From an uncultured Collinsella sp. (GTDB lineage: Bacteria; Actinomycetota; Coriobacteriia; Coriobacteriales; Coriobacteriaceae): a stretch of DNA of 52,271 bases. The notes under the pieces are model-generated. The model was given only the letters and a program-made list of their open reading frames with translations, had not been told where the DNA came from and did no database searches. Below are positions 40,459 to 48,881 of this stretch, piece by piece. The translations under genes were made by a program, and so were the position numbers. The stretch covers positions 1-52,271 of the forward strand of contig CABUXM010000004.1 in assembly GCA_902495545.1 (NCBI GenBank). The letters run 5' to 3'. Each line of letters begins with the position of its first letter. Positions within the stretch are counted from its first letter, which is position 1.

Positions 40459-41796
40459 ATGCAGTTCGATCAGGTGACGGTTATCGGTGGCGGTCTGGCG
40501 GGTTCGGAATGCGCGATCCAGCTGGCAGACCGCGGGTTTGCCGTAAAGCTGTGCGAGATGCGCCCCCAGGTGAGCTCCCCGGCTCACCATACTGATCACC
40601 TGGCAGAGCTCGTCTGCTCCAATTCGTTTAAGTCGACCCGTCCAGATTCCGCTGCTGGCCTACTAAAAGCCGAGCTCCAGCGCATGGGTTCAGTCCTGCT
40701 CGATTGCGCCCATCGCGCCGCTGTTCCCGCCGGTGGTGCCTTGGCGGTCGACCGCGTCAAGTTTTCCGAGCTTGTCGAGGCCGAGGTTGCCGCCCGTCCC
40801 AATATCGAGGTCGTGCACGGCGAGGTCACGCAGATTCCCGAGGGTCACGTGGTCATTGCCGCCGGCCCCTTGTGCTCGCCGGCGCTGAGCGAAGAGGTCA
40901 TGAAGCTCGTCGGTGGCGACGCCCTTGCGTTCTTCGATGCCGCGGCGCCGATCGTCGATGCCTCCACGCTCGATATGGACGTGCTGTTCTCGCAGTCGCG
41001 CTACGAGGAGCAGGGGAGTGGCGACTATCTCAACGCTCCGCTCAACAAGGAGGAGTACGAGGCCTTTATCGAGGCGCTTACCACGGCCGACCGCGTGGTG
41101 CTCAAGGATTTTGAGGGCGGCGATCTGTTCCAGGCCTGCCAGCCTGCCGAGGAGGTTGCACGCACCGGCAAGGACGCCATTCGCTTTGGCGCCATGAAGC
41201 CCGTCGGCCTCACCGACCCGCGTACCGGACGTCGCCCCTGGGCGGCGATTCAGCTGCGTGCCGAGAACAAGGAGAAGACCGCTTATAATCTGGTGGGCTT
41301 CCAGACCAACCTGACCTTTGGCGAGCAGAAGCGCGTCTTCCATATGGTGCCGGGCCTGGAGAACGCTGAGTTCTTCCGCTACGGTGTCATGCACCGTAAT
41401 ACCTTTGTCGACGCCCCGCACGTCCTCGATGGCACCTTTGCCGTGCCCGGTACCGGCGTGCGCCTGGCCGGTCAGATCACCGGCACCGAGGGGTACATGG
41501 AAGCCGTGGCGACCGGTCTGCTCGCGGCGCTCAACACCTATGCCGAGGCTATCGGTGCCGCGGGCGTCGAGTTGCCCCGCGTGGGCGCCCTGGGCGCGCT
41601 CGTGGGCTATGCGACCGATCCTGCCACCGTGGGCTACCAGCCCATGCATGTCAACTTTGGCCTGGTGCCGCCGCTCGAGGACGGTAAGCGTCGCAGCAAG
41701 CGCGACCGCTACCAGGCCTATGCGGACCGTGCGCTTGAGGCCCTTGATGCCTATCTGGCCACTCGCCCCGATCTGTTTGGAGGCGACCGGTCATAG
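40459..41796 (+). CDS. trmFO: tRNA uracil-54 C5-methyltransferase (FAD, folate dependent)
   Basis: This 445-residue flavoprotein makes T54 in tRNA from methylene-tetrahydrofolate. It shows VIGGGLAGSECAIQLADRG for FAD, CEMRP, LVCSNSFKS, GLTDPRTGRRPWAAIQLR and PGTGVRLAGQITGTEGY. ATG 40459 follows AAAGGTG. topA, which usually sits between dprA and trmFO in Gram-positive bacteria, is not here. Confidence 0.96.
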   Translation: MQFDQVTVIGGGLAGSECAIQLADRGFAVKLCEMRPQVSSPAHHTDHLAELVCSNSFKSTRPDSAAGLLKAELQRMGSVLLDCAHRAAVPAGGALAVDRVKFSELVEAEVAARPNIEVVHGEVTQIPEGHVVIAAGPLCSPALSEEVMKLVGGDALAFFDAAAPIVDASTLDMDVLFSQSRYEEQGSGDYLNAPLNKEEYEAFIEALTTADRVVLKDFEGGDLFQACQPAEEVARTGKDAIRFGAMKPVGLTDPRTGRRPWAAIQLRAENKEKTAYNLVGFQTNLTFGEQKRVFHMVPGLENAEFFRYGVMHRNTFVDAPHVLDGTFAVPGTGVRLAGQITGTEGYMEAVATGLLAALNTYAEAIGAAGVELPRVGALGALVGYATDPATVGYQPMHVNFGLVPPLEDGKRRSKRDRYQAYADRALEALDAYLATRPDLFGGDRS

Positions 41797-42713
41797 CCTT
41801 TGACCTGTACGATGCCGTCGACTCGTTTATCGCCTATATCGCACGTGTCGAGGGACTTTCTCCCAACACGGTGACGGCCTATGGCTCGAGGCTGGAGCGC
41901 TTTGCTTCCTGGTGCGAGCGCGAGGATATCGATGCTTTCGCTGCCGACGTGCGCACCATTCGTCGCTATCTTGCCGAGCTTTCGCGTGAACAGGTGGCTC
42001 CCCGAACGCTTGCGGCGCATCTGTCTGCCATTCGCTCGCTCTATCGGTGGATGACTGCCGAGGGGATTGTCGAGGGTGATGCGGTCTCGGCAATCGCATC
42101 GCCCAAGCTGCCGCGCGACCTGCCGGGCGTCCTTACGACCCAGCAGGTCGAGGCGCTGCTCAAGACGCCTGATACCTCGACGCCCGCGGGACTGCGCGAT
42201 GCGGCGATGCTCGAGCTGCTCTATGCCTCGGGTGCTCGTATCTCTGAGCTCGCAGCACTCAATGTGGAGTCCATCGCTTGGTCCGAACGCACGCTGCGCC
42301 TTTGGGGCAAGGGGAGCAAAGAACGTATCGTCCCTCTGTATCGTCGTGCGCTCGAGGCGACGCGTCTCTATATTGAGGAGGGGAGGCCGGAATTGCTCGC
42401 TCAGGCAAAGCGTCGTGACCCCGCTACCGGGCCGCATCCGCTGCTTATATCGGCGCGCGGCAATCGCATGAGCGCCGCCATGCTCCGGCGGCGGTTCCAT
42501 ACGCTGGCGACGCTCGCCGGCATTCCGGCCGACATCGCCCCGCATGCGATGCGCCATACTTTTGCGACCGACTTGCTTGAGGGCGGTGCGGACCTGCGCT
42601 CGGTTCAAGAGCTGCTGGGTCATGCGAGTCTGTCCACGACGCAGATCTACACGCATCTCACGCCCGATCGGCTTAAGCGGGCCGTGGCTCAAGCCCATCC
42701 CCGCGGCGAATAG
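41793..42713 (+). CDS. xerC: tyrosine recombinase XerC/XerD type
   Basis: This recombinase resolves chromosome dimers at dif. The catalytic set is present: Arg in GARISEL, Lys in GKGSKER, HxxR in HAMRHTFA, His in GHASLSTTQ and Tyr in IYTHL. The first ATG/GTG/TTG in frame is GTG 41871, which would cut off the conserved N-terminal helix (DSFIAYIARVEGLSPNTV). An ATA at 41793, nine bases after GGAGG (41779-41783), gives 306 residues, the normal length; CTG 41805 is another option. It overlaps the trmFO end by 4 bases. The gene call is secure, the start less so. Confidence 0.9.
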   Translation: MAFDLYDAVDSFIAYIARVEGLSPNTVTAYGSRLERFASWCEREDIDAFAADVRTIRRYLAELSREQVAPRTLAAHLSAIRSLYRWMTAEGIVEGDAVSAIASPKLPRDLPGVLTTQQVEALLKTPDTSTPAGLRDAAMLELLYASGARISELAALNVESIAWSERTLRLWGKGSKERIVPLYRRALEATRLYIEEGRPELLAQAKRRDPATGPHPLLISARGNRMSAAMLRRRFHTLATLAGIPADIAPHAMRHTFATDLLEGGADLRSVQELLGHASLSTTQIYTHLTPDRLKRAVAQAHPRGE

Positions 42714-42762
42714 TTGCTGGGACGTTCCGCGCTGCACTCAGGTGTGTGGTTTTGATTGCGGG

Positions 42763-42791
42763 TTGGCAGGAAGATGCATTCCTGCTATCAT
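42763..42791 (+). promoter_or_regulatory. promoter of rpsB-tsf
   Basis: TTGGCA (42763-42768), exactly 17 bp, TATCAT (42786-42791). The leader to rpsB is about 135 nt, long enough for autoregulation by S2; no known leader motif was recognised. Confidence 0.75.
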
Positions 42792-42932
42792 TCATCGGGT
42801 TGCTTCACGGCAACATGTTTTTATCACGCACGCGCGGCTACTTCATACCGTGGTGCCCGGGCTTTGGTAGCACATGTCTGGGTTGGTTTTGGAGGATGAC
42901 CCCGCGCGGAGGCAAACCACAGGAGGTTTAAC

Positions 42933-43661
42933 ATGGCTACCAAGATTAATATCCGCACCCTGCTCGAGGCCGGCTGCCACTTCGGTCACCAGACCCGTCG
43001 CTGGAACCCCAAGATGAAGCCGTTCATCTTCGGTGAGCGCAACGGCATCTACATCCTCGACCTCAAGCAGACCATCCTCGACGCCGACCAGGCCTACACC
43101 TTCGTCAAGAACGTCGCCAAGGGTGGCAACGTGCTGTTCGTCGGCACCAAGAAGCAGGCTCAGGAGGCCGTCAAGAACGCTGCTGAGCGCGCCAACATGC
43201 CTTACATCAACCAGCGTTGGCTCGGCGGTATGCTGACCAACTTCGTTACCATCCGCTCCCGCATCAACCGCATGGAGGAGCTCGAGGCCATGGTCGAGGA
43301 CGGCCGCATGGCTGTTCTGCCCAAGAAGGAGCAGGCTGTTCTCGGCAAGGAGCTCACTAAGCTCCAGACCAACCTCGGTGGCGCCCGCGACATGAAGGGT
43401 CTGCCCCAGGCTCTCTTCGTCATCGACACCAAGCGCGAGGAGAACGCCATCAAGGAGGCCCAGCGCCTGAACATCCCCGTCGTCGCTCTGATCGACACCA
43501 ACTCCGATCCCGACGAGGTCGAGTACGGCATCCCCTGCAACGATGACGCTATCTCCGCTGTCACCCTTATGTGCGAGCTCATGGCTGACGCCTGCCTCGC
43601 TGGCTCCGGCAAGGAGCAGGTCTCCGAGGCCGAGATGGCCGCTGAGCCCAAGGCCGAGTAA
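42933..43661 (+). CDS. rpsB: 30S ribosomal protein S2
   Basis: This 242-residue protein shows LLEAGCHFGHQTRRWNPKM, FVGTKKQAQEAV, NQRWLGGMLTNF and PVVALIDTNSDPD. It is followed by tsf, the usual pair. AGGAGG precedes ATG 42933. Confidence 0.98.
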   Translation: MATKINIRTLLEAGCHFGHQTRRWNPKMKPFIFGERNGIYILDLKQTILDADQAYTFVKNVAKGGNVLFVGTKKQAQEAVKNAAERANMPYINQRWLGGMLTNFVTIRSRINRMEELEAMVEDGRMAVLPKKEQAVLGKELTKLQTNLGGARDMKGLPQALFVIDTKREENAIKEAQRLNIPVVALIDTNSDPDEVEYGIPCNDDAISAVTLMCELMADACLAGSGKEQVSEAEMAAEPKAE

Positions 43662-43706
43662 ATCAGTCTTAGTTAATTCTTTTTCATCTCTTTGAAAGGA
43701 ACCACA

Positions 43707-44576
43707 ATGGCCCAGATTACCGCCGCTATGGTCAAGCAGCTCCGCGAGATGACCGACTCCCCGATGATGGAGTGCAAGAAGGCTCTCGTCGAGGCTGACG
43801 GCGACATGGACGCCGCTGTCGACGTTCTGCGTAAGAACGGCCTTGCCAAGGCTGCCAAGAAGGCTGGCCGTGAGACCAACGAGGGCGCTGTCGCCGCGTT
43901 CGTCTCCGAGGATGGCAAGACCGGCGCTCTGCTCGAGCTCTCCTGCGAGACCGACTTCGTTGGCTCCAACGCCAAGTTCACCGGCTTTGCTTCCAAGGTC
44001 GCTGAGGTTGTCGCTACCACCGAGCCTGCTGACGTCGACGCTCTGCTTGAGAAGCCGATGGGCGAGGAGACCGTTTCCTCCGAGCTCACCGAGATGATTC
44101 ACATCATGGGCGAGAACATGAAGATCTCCCGCTTCGCCGCCCGTAAGGCCGAGAACGGCGCTCTCGCTTCTTACATCCACATGGGTGGTAAGATCGGCGT
44201 CCTCGTCGAGTTTGCTTTCGAGAAGGCCGAGACCGCTCAGGCTGAGTCCTTCAAGACCTTCGCTCACGACGTTGCCCTTCAGGTTGCCGCCGTCGCCCCG
44301 ATCTGCGCTACCCGCGATCAGGTTCCGGCCGAGACCGTCGAGCACGAGAAGCAGATCTACATGGCTCAGGCTGCCGAGTCCGGCAAGCCCGAGGCCATTC
44401 AGGAGAAGATGGCTGTCGGCCGTCTGGAGAAGTTCTACAAGCAGTCCGTGCTCACCGAGCAGGAGTTCATCAAGGACAGCTCCCTCACCATCAAGAAGTA
44501 CGCTGAGCAGGTCTCCAAGGAGCTCGGCGACACCATTACCGTCGTTGCCTTTGACCGTCTGGTCCGTGGCGAGTAA
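43707..44576 (+). CDS. tsf: elongation factor Ts
   Basis: This 289-residue factor is the GDP exchange factor for EF-Tu. The UBA-like start (VKQLREMTDSPMMECKKALVEADGD), ETNEGAVAAFV and CETDFVGSN are diagnostic. ATG 43707 follows AAAGGA; the in-frame TTG 43692 is unlikely. Confidence 0.98.
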   Translation: MAQITAAMVKQLREMTDSPMMECKKALVEADGDMDAAVDVLRKNGLAKAAKKAGRETNEGAVAAFVSEDGKTGALLELSCETDFVGSNAKFTGFASKVAEVVATTEPADVDALLEKPMGEETVSSELTEMIHIMGENMKISRFAARKAENGALASYIHMGGKIGVLVEFAFEKAETAQAESFKTFAHDVALQVAAVAPICATRDQVPAETVEHEKQIYMAQAAESGKPEAIQEKMAVGRLEKFYKQSVLTEQEFIKDSSLTIKKYAEQVSKELGDTITVVAFDRLVRGE

Positions 44577-44600
44577 ATAAGCTCTTGTAGCTGGTAATGA

Positions 44601-44634
44601 GCAGGCTGTGGGTTTTACTCACAGCCTGCTTTTT
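44601..44634 (+). terminator. terminator after tsf
   Basis: A perfect 10-bp stem (44601-44610 with 44620-44629) followed by five T. Confidence 0.9.
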
Positions 44635-44694
44635 CATGGCTCTTCTTAGAGCCTTTGATAGAATGTTGAGAGTTCAATCTAAAGGAGGATCGCT

Positions 44695-45417
44695 TTGTCC
44701 GACATCCGATATAAACGCGTGCTTTTGAAGCTTTCCGGCGAAGCACTGATGGGCGACGGCCAATATGGCATCGACCCCAAGGTTACCGACCATCTTGCCA
44801 AGCAGGTCAAGGAGCTGCTCGCCGTTGGCCATGAGGTCGGCGTCGTTGTCGGCGGCGGCAATATTTTCCGCGGCATGGCCGGCGCTGCCGGTGGCATGGA
44901 GCGTGCTCAGGCCGACTACATGGGCATGCTGGCAACCGTTATGAACGCGCTCGCCCTGCAGGATGCCTTCGAGCATAACGATGTTCCTTGCCGCGTGATG
45001 AGCGCTATTCAGATGAACGAGATCTGCGAGCCCTATATTCGCCGTCGCGCCATCAACCACCTTTCCAAGGGCAATGTCGTTATTTTTGCCGCCGGTTCGG
45101 GCAATCCGTACTTTACGACCGACACCGCCGCGGCTCTTCGTGCGTGCGAGATCGGCGCCGAGATTCTGATCAAGGCCACCAAGGTCGACGGCATCTATGA
45201 CAAGGATCCCGTCAAGTGCGCCGATGCCGTCCGCTTTGACAAGATCACCTACCATGAGGTGCTCGTCCGCGGTCTGCAGGTTATGGATTCCACGGCTACG
45301 GCACTGTGCCAAGATAACCGTATGCCGATTTTGGTCCTCAACATCGATGGCGAGGACACTGTCAAGCGCGCGCTCGCGGGTGAGCCCGTCGGCACGCTCG
45401 TCTATCAGGAGGATTAA
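44695..45417 (+). CDS. pyrH: UMP kinase
   Basis: This 240-residue amino-acid-kinase-fold enzyme makes UDP. It shows RVLLKLSGEALMG, VVVGGGNIFRG, GSGNPYFTTDTAAALRA and KVDGIYDKDP. TTG 44695 follows AAAGGAGG. It begins the pyrH-frr-uppS-cdsA-dxr-rseP-ispG-proS run. Confidence 0.97.
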   Translation: MSDIRYKRVLLKLSGEALMGDGQYGIDPKVTDHLAKQVKELLAVGHEVGVVVGGGNIFRGMAGAAGGMERAQADYMGMLATVMNALALQDAFEHNDVPCRVMSAIQMNEICEPYIRRRAINHLSKGNVVIFAAGSGNPYFTTDTAAALRACEIGAEILIKATKVDGIYDKDPVKCADAVRFDKITYHEVLVRGLQVMDSTATALCQDNRMPILVLNIDGEDTVKRALAGEPVGTLVYQED

Positions 45418-45419
45418 GC

Positions 45420-45956
45420 ATGGCAGAGAACATCACCGCCCATATGGACAAGTCGCTCGAGTCCCTCAAGCATAACTTCTCCAAGGTCCGTACCGGCCGC
45501 GCCAATGCCAACATTCTGTCCGACATCACCGTCGATTATTACGGTGTTCCCACGCCGGTCACGCAGGTTGCCGCCGTCAAGACCCCCGAGGCCCACATGC
45601 TGCTCATCGAGCCGTGGGACAAGGCACTCATCAACGCTATCGTCAAGGCCATCGGCGCTTCCGATCTGGGTATTACCCCCAACTCCGATGGCACCGTCGT
45701 TCGTCTGCCGTTCCCGGCTCCCACCGAGGAGCGCCGTCGCGAGCTCGTCAAGGAGTGCCGCGAGTACGCCGAGCAGGCCAAGGTGTCTATCCGTAACATC
45801 CGTCGCGACTTCAACAACAAGCTCGAGCGCGATGAGGAGCTCACCGAGGACGATGTCCGTCGCGAGCAGGCCAAGGTCCAGAAGCACACCGATGAGTATG
45901 TCGCCAAGGTCGAGGAGCTTCTGAAGGAAAAAGAAGCCGAGGTCATGGAGATCTAA
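45420..45956 (+). CDS. frr: ribosome recycling factor
   Basis: In this 178-residue tRNA-shaped factor, SLKHNFSKVRTGRANANIL, VDYYGVPTPVTQVA and IRNIRRDFNNKLE are diagnostic. It splits post-termination ribosomes with EF-G. It is slightly short of the usual 185 but complete at both ends. Confidence 0.97.
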   Translation: MAENITAHMDKSLESLKHNFSKVRTGRANANILSDITVDYYGVPTPVTQVAAVKTPEAHMLLIEPWDKALINAIVKAIGASDLGITPNSDGTVVRLPFPAPTEERRRELVKECREYAEQAKVSIRNIRRDFNNKLERDEELTEDDVRREQAKVQKHTDEYVAKVEELLKEKEAEVMEI

Positions 45957-45957
45957 G

Positions 45958-46752
45958 GTGCAATACGACGAGCATAAACTGGTCGAGTACTTTGCCGACG
46001 CCCCTGCGGGCGTCGGTTTTTCCGACCTTGACCTCAATAACATTCCGCACCATATCTCGTGCATCATGGACGGCAATGGTCGTTGGGCCACGTCGCGTGG
46101 TCTTGCGCGCACTGAGGGCCACAAGGCGGGTATCGTCTCCCTTCGCGAGATTATTACCGCCTGCGTGCGTCTGGGCGTCGACGTGCTTTCTGCCTATGCG
46201 TTTTCTACCGAAAACTGGAACCGCCCGCAGCATGAGGTCAACGTCTTGATGCATCTGTTTGCCAAGACGTTTATCGACGAGCTGCCGCTTCTGAAGCGCG
46301 AAAACGTGCGCGTTGTCTTTTTGGGTGACATTTCCGCGCTGCCCAAGAAGACCCGCGACGTTTTTGAACGCGGTCTTGCCGAGTGCGCCGATCACACCGG
46401 CATGACGCTGGCGCTTGCCGTCAACTACGGCGCGCGTGCCGAGATTACCCGCGCTGTCCGTCAGATCGCACTCGACGCTGCCGCCGGTAAGATCGATCCT
46501 GCCGCAATTGATGACGACATGGTGGCTTCCCACCTCTATACCGCCGGCCTTCCCGATCCTGAGCTTGTGATTCGCACCTCTGGTGAGCTGCGTCTTTCGA
46601 ACTATCTGCTGTGGCAGGTGGCTTATTCCGAGTTCTACGTCACCGATACCTATTGGCCCGACTTTGATCGTTGGGGCCTTGTCGACGCCATTTTGGCCTA
46701 TCAGGGCCGTGACCGTAGGTTTGGTGGACTGAGCAAGACCGAGGAGGCTTAA
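45958..46752 (+). CDS. uppS: isoprenyl (undecaprenyl) diphosphate synthase
   Basis: This 264-residue cis-prenyltransferase makes the lipid carrier for wall synthesis. It shows CIMDGNGRWATSRGL (catalytic Asp), AFSTENWNRP and ELVIRTSGELRLSNYLLWQVAYSE. GTG 45958 is one base after frr; about 30 residues precede the usual core. Confidence 0.95.
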   Translation: MQYDEHKLVEYFADAPAGVGFSDLDLNNIPHHISCIMDGNGRWATSRGLARTEGHKAGIVSLREIITACVRLGVDVLSAYAFSTENWNRPQHEVNVLMHLFAKTFIDELPLLKRENVRVVFLGDISALPKKTRDVFERGLAECADHTGMTLALAVNYGARAEITRAVRQIALDAAAGKIDPAAIDDDMVASHLYTAGLPDPELVIRTSGELRLSNYLLWQVAYSEFYVTDTYWPDFDRWGLVDAILAYQGRDRRFGGLSKTEEA

Positions 46753-46754
46753 TC

Positions 46755-47669
46755 GTGTCCGATCGTCCCAAGGCATCTGCTCCCAAGACGCCAGTTTCCG
46801 CGGCGCCCGCGCGCAAGGCTGTCGCTGCGGGAGCGCCCGCAGCGAAGAATGGCACCGGTTCGTGGCTTGCGGGCTTTATTACCCGTGCCGCTGCCGGTAT
46901 CGTCTACGCCGTTGTCTTTATCCTGTGCCTGGTTTTGGGTATCGTGCCCACGGCCATCTTTGTTTCTGTCATGAGCGGTCTGTGCTGCTATGAGTTTTTC
47001 CGTATGACGAGGCTCGATGGCAAGATGGCTAACGAGCGCATGGGTATCGCTGCCGCCGTACTCTTTCCGCTGTCGGCGTTGGGCGATTCGATGTTGCTGA
47101 ATGCCCTGCTTTTTGCCCTGATGCTCGCTGTGGGCATTTGGTATGTCTGGTCGCCGCGTACCCGCATCTCTGATGTGGCCGTGACGCTCATGGGTCCCAT
47201 CTACACTGGCTTTATGCTGTCAGCTATCGTGCTGCTGCGCGATGCCGTGCCCGGTTTTGCCGGCGCCCTGCTTTCGGTGGGCGTTTGCGCGTCCCTTTGG
47301 GTCTCCGACTCGTTTGCCTACATCGTGGGTAGCCGTATCGGCAAGCACAAGATGGTTCCCAAGATCTCTCCCAAAAAGAGCTGGGAGGGTTTTGCCGGCG
47401 GCATCCTGGGCTCGGTTTTGATTTGGCTCATCCTGTGGGCGACGCATTTCTACAAGCTCAGCCTGCCCTATGCGCTGCTGTGCGGCGTGGTCGTGTCCAT
47501 TCTGGGCGTTATCGGCGACCTTATCGAGTCGCGCATCAAGCGTGGCGTGGGCGTCAAGGATTCCGGCAACCTTATCCCGGGCCATGGCGGCATGCTCGAC
47601 CGTAGCGACTCGCTTATCTTTGGTTGCATTACCGCTCAGCTGCTTTTGATGATCGGAGGCGTGCTGTAA
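46755..47669 (+). CDS. cdsA: phosphatidate cytidylyltransferase
   Basis: This 304-residue membrane enzyme makes CDP-diacylglycerol. About eight helices follow an Ala/Pro-rich cytoplasmic start of about 35 residues. The signature SKKSWEG-like SPKKSWEGFAGG, DLIESRIKRGVGVKDSGNLIPGHGGMLDRSDS is clear when read in short parts. It overlaps dxr by one base. Confidence 0.95.
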   Translation: MSDRPKASAPKTPVSAAPARKAVAAGAPAAKNGTGSWLAGFITRAAAGIVYAVVFILCLVLGIVPTAIFVSVMSGLCCYEFFRMTRLDGKMANERMGIAAAVLFPLSALGDSMLLNALLFALMLAVGIWYVWSPRTRISDVAVTLMGPIYTGFMLSAIVLLRDAVPGFAGALLSVGVCASLWVSDSFAYIVGSRIGKHKMVPKISPKKSWEGFAGGILGSVLIWLILWATHFYKLSLPYALLCGVVVSILGVIGDLIESRIKRGVGVKDSGNLIPGHGGMLDRSDSLIFGCITAQLLLMIGGVL

Positions 47670-48856
47670 TGTCCTTCCAGACGACGTATGGCTCCGATGG
47701 ACGTCTCCGTGTTGCCATCCTGGGCTGTACGGGCTCTATCGGCACCCAGGCGCTCGATGTGTGCCGTCAGCATGCCGATCGCTTGCAGGTGACGGCGCTG
47801 TCCGTTAACTCCAGCACCTCCGAGCTCGTTGCCGCTGCCCGCGAGTTCTCGGTTCCGGCGGTTGCCGTGGCCGATGTCGCTCATGGCGATGACGCCGTGC
47901 TGCAGGAGTTGCCCGAGGGAACGAAGCTCGGCGTTGACGCGCAGGCGGTTTGCGAGCTCGCGCGTCGCGACGATGTCGACTGCGTGCTTGTCGCTATTGT
48001 GGGCGCCGCCGGTCTCGAGGCGAGCCATGCGGCCTTGACCTCGAATAAGCGTCTTGCCCTTGCCAACAAGGAGTCCCTCGTCGTCGGCGGCGACTTGCTT
48101 ATGCCGTTGGCGCAACCGGGCCAGCTTATTCCAGTCGACTCTGAGCACTCCGCCATCTACCAGTGCTATCTGGGGGAGGACCCGCGCGAGGCTCATTGTA
48201 TTTGGCTCACCTGCTCGGGCGGTCCGTTCTTTGGCCGCACGCGCGACGAGCTCAATCGCGTGACGCGTGCCGATGCCCTCGCACATCCCACGTGGGCCAT
48301 GGGCGCCAAGATCACCATCGACTCCGCCACCCTCATGAACAAGGGCCTGGAGCGCATTGAGGCCATGCATCTGTTTAACTGCGACCTCGATTTCATTAAC
48401 GTGGTCGTGCAGCGTCAGTCCAAGATTCACTCTATGGTCGAGTTTGCCGACGGCTCCGTGATGGCGCATCTCGGTGCTTCCGACATGCGTATTCCCATCC
48501 AGTTCGCGTTCTCGTATCCCGAGCGTTGGGATACCCCGGCGCCTCGTATCGATTTCCGCGAGCTGGGGCAGCTCACGTTTGATGCTGCCGACATGGATAC
48601 CTTCCGCTGTCTGGCACTGGCCGAACGTGCCGGCAAGACGGGTGGCACCATGCCGTGCGTGCTCAATGCCGCCAACGAGGTCGCCGTCGATGCCTTCCTG
48701 CACGATGGCTGCAGCTTTACCGATATCGATCGCATTGTGGAATCCTGCATGGATGCCCACGATATGCAGGCGGTCGATTCGTTTGAGCAGCTTCGCGACA
48801 TCGATGCGTGGGCGCGTGAAAAGGCTGCGCAGGTGCTCGCCGCAACCCGTTCCTAA
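47669..48856 (+). CDS. dxr: 1-deoxy-D-xylulose-5-phosphate reductoisomerase
   Basis: This 395-residue NADPH-dependent enzyme of the MEP isoprenoid pathway shows ILGCTGSIGTQALDV, ALANKESLVVGG, IPVDSEHSAIYQCL-like PVDSEHSAI, CSGGPFFG and MNKGLERIEAMHLF. It acts in the same pathway as ispG two genes downstream. Confidence 0.97.
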   Translation: MSFQTTYGSDGRLRVAILGCTGSIGTQALDVCRQHADRLQVTALSVNSSTSELVAAAREFSVPAVAVADVAHGDDAVLQELPEGTKLGVDAQAVCELARRDDVDCVLVAIVGAAGLEASHAALTSNKRLALANKESLVVGGDLLMPLAQPGQLIPVDSEHSAIYQCYLGEDPREAHCIWLTCSGGPFFGRTRDELNRVTRADALAHPTWAMGAKITIDSATLMNKGLERIEAMHLFNCDLDFINVVVQRQSKIHSMVEFADGSVMAHLGASDMRIPIQFAFSYPERWDTPAPRIDFRELGQLTFDAADMDTFRCLALAERAGKTGGTMPCVLNAANEVAVDAFLHDGCSFTDIDRIVESCMDAHDMQAVDSFEQLRDIDAWAREKAAQVLAATRS

Positions 48857-48881
48857 CCCATAAGGATTGCTTTTTCGTTTT

